Source: Cannabis sativa
Taxonomy: Eukaryota > Streptophyta > Magnoliopsida > Rosales > Cannabaceae
Assembly: GCF_029168945.1 (NCBI RefSeq)
Contig: NC_083602.1
Span: 11,591,850 to 11,655,849 of the forward strand
Reading direction: 5' to 3'
DNA length: 64,000 nt
Shown piece by piece: positions 55,830-64,000 of this stretch. The notes beneath the pieces are model-generated. The model ran no database searches, was not told where the DNA came from, and saw only the letters and a program-made list of their open reading frames with translations. Within the stretch, counting starts at the first letter, position 1; each line of letters begins with the position of its first letter. The position numbers and the translations under genes were made by a program.

Positions 55830-57862
55830 ATCAGTACATTTCAATTAATCTTAAATTCAGTCGCTGCTTTTCAAAAGCAGTTCCTACCAAAACTTTGGTG
55901 AATGGATCAGCTAGGTTGTCCTCAGTGTCCACTTTCTCCACCAGTACATCCCCTCTTGCCACATATTCTCTGACGATGTGATATTTCCTTTCTATGTGTT
56001 TGCTTCTCTTGTGGCTTCGAGGCTCTTTACTGTTAGCTATGGCTCGAGTGTTATCACAAAGTAAAACCAGTGGTTTTTCCATTCGAGGAACAACACCAAG
56101 TCCTGTGAAGAACTTTCTAAGCTAGACAAGTTCCTCAGCAGCCTCCGCGGTAGCTATGTATTCGGCCTCCATGGTAGAGTCTAAAATTGTTGTTTGTTTA
56201 ACACTTCTCCAAACCACTGCTCCACCCCAAGAGTAAACACCATCGCAGATTTAGATTTTCTGTCATCAAGACAAGCTTGAAAATCTGAATCTGTATAGCC
56301 TACGGGATTCATAGCACCACCCTTGTAGACTAACACGAATTGCCTTGTACTTTTCAAGTACTTCAGAATATGCTTAACAATATTCTAATATTCTTGTCCT
56401 GGATTTGTCTGATACCTGCTCACAATTCCTGTTGCATAACAGATGTCAAGTCTAGTGCATAACATTTCATACAATAGACTTCCAACTACTGAAGCATAAG
56501 GAACCCTTCTCATGTCCTCTATCTCTTGAGGATCAGTGGGACACTGTTCCTTAGATAGACGGACACCAAATCTAGAAGGCATTTGCGCCCCTTTGGTGTT
56601 TGTCATTGAGAATCTCTCTAAAACCTTATCTATGTAAGTTGTTTGAGAGAGAGCAAGGGATCTGTTCTTTCGGTTTTTGATAATCTGAATTCCGAGAACA
56701 TATGCAGCTTCACCCAAATCCTTCATTTTGAATTGAGTGTCAAGCCATTCCTTGATGTCAGTCGTTTTCTTGATACTGTTGCCAATAATCAAAATGTCAT
56801 CAACATAAAGGACCAGGAAGACTACCACTTGATTTTCCTTGAGTTGGTAAACACAAGGTTCATCTTCATTCTGAAGAAAGTCGTTGGACTTGATGATTTC
56901 ATCAAACCTTTTGTTCCAGGAGCGAGAAGCTTGCTTAAGTCCATAAATGGACCTATTGAGTTTGCAAACTTTCTTTTCCTGCCCTAGAAGAACATAGCCT
57001 TCTAGTTGCTCCATATAGATGGTTTCTTCAAGAATTCCGTTAAGGAAGGCTATCTTAACATCCATTTGCTAAATTTCATAATCGAAAGCGGCTGTTATGG
57101 AGAGAAGAATTCAGATGGATTTGAGCATGGAGACCGAACTAAAAGTTTCCTCATAGTCCACGCCTTCTCGTTGGGTATAACCCTTGGCGACCAGTCTAGC
57201 TTTAAAAGTTTCGACTTCGCCTCCAACGCCTCTTTTCTTCTTGTAGACCCACTTACATCCAATTGGACAATAGTCATCGGGTGCGTCTACATATTCCCAG
57301 ATTTTGTTCTTTTTCATGGAATCCATTTCTGAATCCATGCCGCCTGACTATTGTTTCTCAACTGGACTTGCCATTGCCTGTTTGTAGGTTAATGGATCAT
57401 CATCAATATCGTCACCAACGACCATATTGATTTCACCATCCAAGCCATAACGAAATGGTTTAGTAGAAACCCGCCAACTACGACGAGGAGCCGTGATCTT
57501 CTGAACATGAACATTAGTGGTAGATTTCTTGGTTGTATGAAGTTGCAAAGGTTCAACCAAGGAACTGGGATTATCCTCTACCTGAGTAGAAGAGGATGGA
57601 ACATTAGAAGGAGTTATATCTAAAAGCATTTCCTCCAATACTACTTTGCTTTGTGGCTTGAAATTCTTAATATAGTCATCTTCAAGGAAAGTGGCGTTTG
57701 TGGAAACGAACACTTTATCATCCTCGCGACTATAAAATAGTCCACCCCTAGTCTCTTTAGAATTTCCAACAAACATGCAAACCTCAGTTCGCTTTTCTAG
57801 TTTGCCATATTTCTTTCTTAAGACATGAGCAGGGCACCCCGAGATTCTGTAATGGCGTAAAC
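55830..57862 (-). pseudogene. copia pol (integrase C-terminus, RT, RNase H), minus strand, broken
   Basis: Reading down from 57862: the end of integrase (a CPAHVLRKKYGKLEK-like block, then CMFVGNSKETRGGLFYS), linker, RT N-terminus (57338-57111: [32 protein letters not shown]), RT core (57065-56385: MDVKIAFLNGILEETIYMEQ, SIYGLKQASRSWNKRF, LVLYVDDILIIGNS with an intact YVDD) and RNase H (about 56330-55831: GYTDSDFQACLDDRKS, RSHKRSKHIERKYHIVREYV, ADPFTK). Breaks are stops near 57345, 57108 and 57066, and a stop and frameshift between 56384 and 56082. The rest of integrase, protease and gag lie beyond a nested insertion starting at 57863. Confidence 0.92.
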
Positions 57863-59293
57863 TGTTGGAAATATTTTACCAGGATCTAGATTTACTACCA
57901 TGTATGTTTAATTAACATCTTAATATGAATTCTAAAACAATGAAATAAACACATATAAAGTTTAGGAAACCTTACATTGGGTGCAGCGGAATATAATGAC
58001 TCCATCAGTTCAGATCTCTAGCCCTTGATTCCTTCCTATAGCAGAGCATAATCAAGATCTGAACCTGGATCTCTTTCTCTCCTTCCTTTGATGCTAATTC
58101 TCCTTCTTGTTGTTTGGATTCTTCATAGTCTTACACACTATGATTGAGATACCACTTGATGTGTGTGGGCACTACTCTATCACAAAGGGATTTCGAAATT
58201 AAAGAGAAGAAAGAAAAAGAGAGAGGGGCGGCTATGGCTTTCTCTGAAAGAAACAATGTGCAAGTCATAGTTTCCTGAAGCCATTACTTTCTATTAGTAG
58301 AATGCCATCTAGGTTTAGGTTAGAATTGTATGGCATTAAAATAATAGAAAAATAAATGGTAAAAGGCTTGCATAGTGGCCGGCCATATAAGGAAATTGGG
58401 CCTCACTTTAGAACTTTCCCATTTTGTTATTTTTCAATCCCATTTTCTCAAAAATGCCAATTTCCAATTTAACCATTTAAATGCCAATTCTAATTATTTA
58501 ATAACTAAAAAATTAATTATTAAATAATATTGTCATTTAATATATTTATTAATTTAGACATGTAAAGTCTCTTAATTAATAAATAAACCTACACTACTAC
58601 AAAAAGTATGATTCTCGTCGGTTTTTAAGAGTCATTTAATGAATTTACGTCGGTTTAAAAAACCGACGTATATACCGTAGTCGCAAATAGTTTTTTATTA
58701 GCGTCATTTTTGAAACGACGCAAAAAACAATTTTCTACATTTACAAACCGACGCAAAATATTTTCTTTTCTATTTTATTTTCTGCGTCGGTTTAGAAATA
58801 ACGCTAAATTGTTTATGACATTTTAAAACTGTCACAAAAAACTTATTACGTCGGTTTAAAAATGTCATATCTATTACGAAAATATTTTGTTTTTTTACCT
58901 ATTGCGTCGCTTATAAAATGAAGCACAAATATAAGTAAAGAAAAATTACAAATTTTTCATACAATTTTTTGCACCTACATTATCAAATTTTAGAATTATT
59001 CTTTATAATAGTAAATACATAATACAAAAAAAAAAAAAGTTAACTTTTAGAACTTACATAAAATTAATAATCGATTATATTAACTAATCACACAATACCA
59101 ATAACATTGTGTGTGTATTTGATCTGTATTATACAATAATAAACAACTCTATTATTTATAAATTGATCGAGATGATATAAATTTAATGATAGTCATATGA
59201 TTGAAATAACATTAGACAACAAACTACAGATAGACTTAAAAAAAATAGGCATAACAGACAGTGGGTAGGAACATATTTTGATAATGAACATAC

Positions 59294-59444
59294 ATTCTGG
59301 AACATCTGTTCTTGTTGGCACAACAATTTGAAGTAGAACTACTTTATCACGCCAGCTTGGATTCTCCTCTAGGAACTTTTCGAAAGCCAAAATCTTCTGT
59401 GGGATTCCTTTGATCATGTCAAGACGATCAACACCCAACATCAC
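59294..59444 (-). pseudogene. Captured exon of trehalose-6-phosphate synthase (class I type)
   Basis: One 151-nt exon with preserved flanking splice signals (cag before GTGATGTTG, gtatgt after CCAGAAT) encodes VMLGVDRLDMIKGIPQKILA, then FEKFLEENPSWRDKVVLLQI and VPTRTDVPE. In the intact enzyme this glycosyltransferase-domain segment lies in the nucleotide-sugar-binding half and helps make trehalose 6-phosphate from UDP-glucose and glucose 6-phosphate. No stop falls inside the exon, but no other exon of the gene is visible, so it cannot encode an enzyme. It is next to the acetyltransferase fragment and in the same orientation. Confidence 0.88.
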
Positions 59445-59510
59445 CTGTCCAACAGTTTAACAACAATGAATTCTAAAGGGAAAAGATAAGCTCAAAAACA
59501 ATTACAGGTC

Positions 59511-61417
59511 TTACATGAGCTCAAGAACAAGTGAAGAAGCTCCCCCACCACCATTGCATATGGCACCAACCCCGTACTTTACATTCTAATGTCTCAGTAC
59601 CTGCAACAACATTATTCATTTCAGAAATTCCAACAAGTTATATACACTAGAGAGAGCAAATTTACCAATGTCTTTTAAATCCACCGCAACTAAACTCTCA
59701 ACAGATATTTAAAAGAATGTCACTTCGCATGTCTATTATATTTTAGAGAATGTAACCATACATATGATTATGGATAATGATTTTAGATCAATAAGAGAAC
59801 ACCTAAACAAAACCAGAGAACTATATAATGACATTAGAACATCAAACTAGGTACGCAGAGCTAGGGATGAGAATCTTATAAATTACCTCTAACAATGTGA
59901 CCAAGATACTAGCTCCACTGTATCCAAGTGAGTGTCCCAATGATACAGCCCCACCATGTACATTAAGGCATTCTTGAAATACGTGAAAATTAGAAGGGAA
60001 AAAATGTAGATAAAGACATTGAGCAAAATGAATAAAATCAAATGAAAGTGGACAAATAAAACATACTATAGCAATTGTAGAAAATGTAGGAATAATTAGA
60101 TTTGAAATAGCATATATTTTAGACTTATAGCACGCTAAACCAACTTGAAACAAATGATCTAGTTTTCTACTAACTTACAGGATTACAACCAAGCAGCTAT
60201 TGATTGGCTAGAGCTATAACATGGAGAGGAAAAGAACAAAATATAAATGAATGAAACTAAGAAAAAAAGCTTACTAAATCAGGAACAGTAGAGAGATTAT
60301 AAGTACTAAAATCTTACAAAAAATTTCTTATTTCATAGTAATCAATCTGAGAAGCATCTAAACCAGCATTTAAAATGGATTTTGGAATCACAAGGGCTGG
60401 AGCAATTGTGAAGAATTCAAGTGCCTGCAAAGATAATCTTCTTTGAGCTATGTTTCAGCAACAGTAAAATAGAACTAGGAAGCCAATACATTTGTAAGAG
60501 TACCTAAGCTACATTAGCAAATCTCTTAATCTTTGCAATTACTTACAATCCAAGTTGAAGTGCTTTCTCTCCACTCACTAGGACTAATGCAGCCGCACCA
60601 TCACTATTCATGATAAAGGAACCAAACCATATTAAGGCTACTTAAAATCTGCAACCCTAGAATATAAACCAGTTTTGTTGTAGTATAAACTACAAGAATC
60701 GCAGTTACTAAACCAGTTGCTGAAATGTATATTAATATTTAGACAGTACAAGCCTCAAAACAGAAGACACAAGAAACAACATATCCAATTGCATTACCAC
60801 ACTTAAAACAAAATTACTTTCTATTTTTTGGTTGGGGGAGAAAGAGGGGGAACCTTATGATAGAAGCATTGCCAGCTGTAACAGAGCCCCTGCTCTACTT
60901 GAAATCCGGTCTGAGTTTTCTCAATTTTGCAGCATCGAACTATGAAGGGATACAAAAGAAAAGCAATATGAAGCAAGGATTGAGAAATCTGACTTAAAAT
61001 ATAATTTTAACTATCGAAGCTTTTGGTGACATGAAAATCAATAATAATACAAGTTTGCAAAATTTGGTATTTACCATTTAGTATGAAGATCACCCATATC
61101 CCAATATTAAAAAATAAACGAATGGACCATAAGAAATCCTAGTACCTAGAAGCAATCAGAGAAGAAACTTCTAGTTGTGGAACAAAACTTTCTTTCAAAT
61201 GGGCAAGCAGAAAAGAAATATGGATACTGAAATGACACTAATTCTAATATTTGCATTGTGAAAAAGCAATAGAAATTACAACAGTAGCTTATGTAATTTA
61301 CTTTTAAAAGAACAATTTACTATTTCTATTATATGTACTACGTACATACCTTAGACCTTCATCCTTGTCAATGTCAACAATTATGGATGGCTTCCCTCGC
61401 CCCCCAGGTACTTTAAC
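59511..61417 (-). pseudogene. Captured C-terminal half of acetyl-CoA C-acetyltransferase (thiolase)
   Basis: Seven exon-like blocks in gene order on the minus strand: 61350-61417 (VKVPGGRGKPSIIVDIDKDE), 60854-60939 (FDAAKLRKLRPDFK, stop, GSVTAGNAS), 60504-60603 (DGAAALVLVSGEKALQLGL, with two stops), 60318-60424 (FFTIAPALVIPKSILNAGLD, ASQIDYYEI), about 60179-60216 (IALANQ, stop, LLG), 59887-59972 (NVHGGAVSLGHSLGYSGASI) and 59511-59600 (KYGVGAICNGGGGASSLVLE to a natural-looking stop). This is roughly the last 185 residues of a cytosolic thiolase of the mevalonate pathway. The catalytic His (GGAVSLGH) and Cys (CNGGGG) remain. The N-terminal half with the nucleophilic Cys is absent, and at least five premature stops are present. 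Introns keep GT-AG borders, so capture was from DNA. Confidence 0.92.
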
Positions 61418-61596
61418 CTACAGAAAATTGTGAACTAAAATTGATGTTCTAAAGTTAATTTAAAACCAATTAAAAGTTTTGTAATATATAAAGAAGTAAT
61501 TTCTTGAGGTTTTATTTAATGAAGAAGTTTTTTTTGGTATAAAGAAGTAATTTCTTGATATGAATAAATGAAACACAAAGGGAAGAATAACGATAC

Positions 61597-61905
61597 CTTT
61601 ACAAAAGACTCATGGTTCCAAACTTCCAAAATCAACATTTTATGCAATGCATTCTGTACCACAAAGTCAAATATTTGATTCCATATTAGATTCAAATTAT
61701 CATTAAGAACCTAATGAAAGAAAGAAAAAAGAAAATGAGAAAAACATACAATTTTTTACAGACGAGCTTTTATATATACAAACCAACACTGAAAAAATCT
61801 CATCCTAGTTTTGACTTTTGTACCAGACTTTTTCATTGTGAGAATAACATAAGGATCGACTTTTCCCAACAAATCCATTATCGGTAAATCTTCAGATTTA
61901 ATTTC
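61597..61905 (-). pseudogene. Captured C2-domain (synaptotagmin-like) gene fragment
   Basis: Two exon-like blocks. The first, 61805-61905, reads EIKSEDLPIMDLLGKVDPYV then ILTMKKSGTKVKT. The second, 61597-61710 (exactly 38 codons), reads VLNDNLNLIWNQIFDFVVQN then ALHKMLILEVWNHESFVK, with an acceptor ag and a gtatcg donor. The GKxDPYV and NPxWNQxFxF-like motifs are the calcium/phospholipid-binding C2 fold as in plant synaptotagmins. The donor after the first block has mutated (ag|ga). Several Asp ligands of typical C2 loops have changed (NHE for DHD). No intact protein is possible. Confidence 0.82.
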
Positions 61906-62399
61906 AATCTCTGTCTCAAATTAATTCTCATAAAATTAGGGCTATTAAGTTGAAGAATTCCTTCATGTGAGTTGGGTAGTTGAAAAGCTTTAATTTTTAA
62001 AACATTTCTATTAGTAAAAATCTTCCAGTGTTGGGTCTTTTTTAGGTTCATAAAAAAAATTGCACTTGAGCTATGGCATGACTGAGAGAGAGAGAATAAT
62101 GCAGAGAAAACAAGAGAGAAAGAGGGATACTTACGGAGGTCAAGGAGATCGAGACCACAACAGCGTGAGCGTAGGGGACTTACGGCGCCGACGGAGGAAA
62201 AATCTGAGGCACAGTAGAGCAAAATTGCGTGAGCTGAGGAGAAAAATTTTGTCTGCAAAATTGTGTGACCTTCGGAGCTGAGGCGGCTGACCAAAATGGG
62301 TTCACGCAGAATGAAGGAATGATTTTGGTGTGTAAGAAATTTGGGGGTAAGTGAACCTAAGAGGGTTTCCGTCATTTTCTCACTTAAGCAAATCCTTTA
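61906..62399 (-). other. CACTA interior upstream of the captured exons
   Basis: Contains an open frame on the minus strand (62375-61878, 165 residues, starting MTETLLGSLTPKFLTHQNHS) without a recognised domain. It may be a fourth captured piece (for example a 5' leader of the C2 gene) or chance. It is less AT-rich than the rest of the element between about 62120 and 62290. Confidence 0.35.
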
Positions 62400-62580
62400 C
62401 CGTCGGTTTAAAAACGACACACAAAGAATTTGTGAGGCTTATAAAATGACGCTAATTATGTATTTTTTTTAATCATTATACTTTTTTCGTCAGTTATCTA
62501 ATTTGTGAGGGATATACAACCGACGCAAATCATTTATTATTTGTGTCATTTTACAAACGATGAATATCTTTAATATGGTA

Positions 62581-62631
62581 CTATTCACGTCGGTCAACGC
62601 GATGAATAGTCGCGTTGACCGACGTGAATAG
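62581..62631. repeat. Perfect 22-bp inverted repeat next to the CACTA right terminus
   Basis: Arms 62581-62602 and 62610-62631 are exact reverse complements around the 7-nt loop tgaatag. The arms contain CACGTCGGTCAACGCG, so they carry the subterminal CGTCGGT motif in both orientations. Confidence 0.95.
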
Positions 62632-63789
62632 TGAATTTTGTAGTAGTGCTAGAATATCTTTTCTTTACAATTTCGCTCTTGCTTAGTGAAAATTCATAAA
62701 CTAGACATAGTCTAACTTTAGAATTATAATTGATTAAACAAAATCAATTAACTGAGTCTTACAAGCAGTATGGTCTCAACTAGTATGGGGACCATGGGCC
62801 TATATTAACCGTGCTTCTAATAAGTCGAACTGAATTTACCAAGTAAATTCCCTAACTTATTAATTCCTTATTGAATCCACAATAGAACTTGGAATTGCGC
62901 TCTCAGTCATATAGAACGCTCTATATGTTCCACGATATAGATACGCTATTAGTTATCCATTGTTATAATCCTAATTTGATCAATGACCCTCTAATAGATG
63001 ATCTACATTGAATAGGCACTAAATTACCGTTACACCTTCAATGTATTTTATCCTTAAAACACTTAGCTCCGTATAAATGATATTTCAGCGAAGTGAAATG
63101 AGATCTCCACCATTTATCTCTGTTTAGCCAAGCTCGAAGGATATCATCGTTTCATTTCTAAATTCCTCTAGAAGTTATAGACTCCATATTTATGTTAGCG
63201 CTCCCACTCAATTATACTATGATGTTCCCAAAATGTACGTATCACCCTGACCCAAAAGTAGGCTTAACTAACAAATCAAAGAAAATGTATAATACTCTTG
63301 AGATCGAACCTAATCATATAAAGATTAAGATCATTTGATCTATGATCAACGGGTGATATTGAATTGAATAGATATTACGGTAAATTTTAATATATCTAAT
63401 CAAAGTTCAATATCGGTCCCTTCCGATGTATACTCCATACATCCGATGCTGGTAAACTTTGCCAATGCCCTAAAAAGGACATAACACTTATCCAAGGTGT
63501 AAGAATACCTATCGCTAATTATCATGTCAGTCTAAATGCAGTGAACTGACAAATCAGGGAATAAACTTTCGAACATATAATTAAGATTATATTCCACTGT
63601 GCTGACAACACTATAATCATTAGCAAATTCATATGTTCTGGACTTCAATAGAATTCATACATTATATATATATATAATCATGAAATAAATCATGTGAACC
63701 ATGCAACATAAAATGTTATTTCTGATCTTTATTAATAAGTAAATCTGATTATATTTAAATAGGTTTTATTTAGGGCACAAAACCCAACA

Positions 63790-64000
63790 AACTCTCACTT
63801 GCACTAATATAAAACAAAATGTTCATTTTAAATAATCTCAACACCTTGATATACAAATCAAGTGAAGTAGTAGTATACTCCTCGTAATAGGATCTGACAG
63901 GTAATTCAAACCATAACCTTTTCTCCACCATTACTCTTCCTTAATCACAAAATCCTTGATATTGTGAAATTCCTCTCTATATGTCTACTCTCTTGGGATA
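63790..64000 (-). pseudogene. 3' internal end of a copia element continuing past the window
   Basis: The minus strand reads the polypurine block (agtgagagtt next to the LTR at 63789) and upstream sequence closely similar to 8690-8913 and the end of 17900-18109, with an RNase H-like tail (a HIEREFHNI-like block). Only this 3' portion is in the window. Confidence 0.75.

Larger units (their letters stand above)
58592..62648 (-). mobile_element. CACTA transposon, 4057 bp, carrying fragments of three host genes, TSD cta
   Basis: The termini are CACTACTACAAAAAGTATG (58592) and, inverted, CACTACTACAAAATTCAC (62648). The 3-bp TSD cta is exact (58589-58591 and 62649-62651), and removing the element restores the copia LTR sequence aaacctagaatatcttttc. 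Both subterminal regions hold many CGTCGGTTTAAAA / AACCGACGCAAA motifs in both orientations. No transposase is present. The interior has exon-intron fragments of a C2-domain gene, acetyl-CoA acetyltransferase and trehalose-phosphate synthase, all on the minus strand. This fits a non-autonomous gene-capturing (Pack-CACTA) element mobilised in trans. Strand is given as that of the captured genes. Confidence 0.93.
57863..63789 (-). repeat. copia LTR, minus strand, interrupted by a CACTA element
   Basis: The parts are 57863-58591 and 62652-63789, together about 1.87 kb. On the minus strand it starts TGTTGGGTTTTGTGCCC (63789) and ends CCTGGTAAAATATTTCCAACA (57863). It is the 3' LTR of a copia element whose internal region begins at 63790 and leaves the window. 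It inserted into the integrase coding region of the neighbouring copia element. If so, its TSD should be taaac (57858-57862), with the partner beyond the right edge. Confidence 0.88.

Noticed and set aside
57006..57332. Plus-strand open frame of 108 residues, and another at 56643-56987.
   Set aside because: They are antisense shadows of the minus-strand copia RT, whose motifs ([14 protein letters not shown]) are clear.
59193..59444. Trehalose-phosphate synthase gene.
   Set aside because: Only one exon is present, inside a CACTA element between its termini. It is a captured fragment, not a gene.
61878..62375. 165-residue minus-strand protein in the CACTA element.
   Set aside because: No recognisable domain; its 3' end overlaps the C2 exon in a different frame. 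Kept only as a noted stretch.

Overview
The window is AT-rich nuclear DNA of a flowering plant, most likely a eudicot. The evidence is GT-AG introns, a plant-type germin-like protein gene, a minor-spliceosome gene of plant architecture, and Ty1/copia, Ty3/gypsy, CACTA, Mutator-type MITE, LINE, SINE and Helitron remains. The sequence alone does not give a species. Only two host genes look intact, both on the + strand: a two-exon germin-like protein (4310-5066) and a four-exon U11/U12 snRNP 48 kDa protein (27114-30447). Nearly everything else is mobile DNA, much of it nested.

Layout. 1-3012: LINE and Ty1/copia debris. 3468-3842: a MITE with a perfect 9-bp target duplication. 4216-5066: the germin-like gene with its TATA box. 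5759-11895: a degenerate autonomous-type CACTA element that keeps a transposase-associated domain and a Ulp1-like protease; a copia 3' end with its LTR (about 8355-10788) sits where the transposase core should be. 12000-25172: a stack of insertions. It holds a minus-strand copia 3' end, a CACTA terminus, a gag-only copia element whose gag is split by a solo LTR (14148-16036, TSD ttaat), that element's own LTR (18110-22275) split by a gypsy solo LTR (19107-21388, TSD catgg), a CACTA transposase remnant, and a second gypsy solo LTR. 26416-30447: a MITE, then the 48K gene. 31355-40735: intergenic DNA with a 5'-truncated LINE, several MITEs, a SINE and tandem duplications.

40736-54082: one gypsy solo LTR (40736-51491) contains a complete, recently inserted chromovirus-type Ty3/gypsy element (41972-50761, TSD attag, two 2144-bp LTRs). 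Its gag and pol carry many stops. A Helitron 3' end and a fourth related LTR follow. 54395-64000: minus-strand copia sequence in which one element (57863 to beyond the window) has inserted into the integrase of another. The LTR of the inner element is itself interrupted by a 4057-bp CACTA transposon (58592-62648, TSD cta).

The most notable object is that last CACTA element. Between its terminal repeats it carries no transposase that I can see. Instead it holds exon-intron fragments of three unrelated host genes, all on the minus strand: a C2-domain (synaptotagmin-like) gene, the C-terminal half of acetyl-CoA C-acetyltransferase, and one exon of trehalose-6-phosphate synthase. A second notable pattern is a set of hairpins and palindromes kept at equivalent places in the five related gypsy LTRs. 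One stem near the LTR 3' end shows compensatory base changes between subfamilies.
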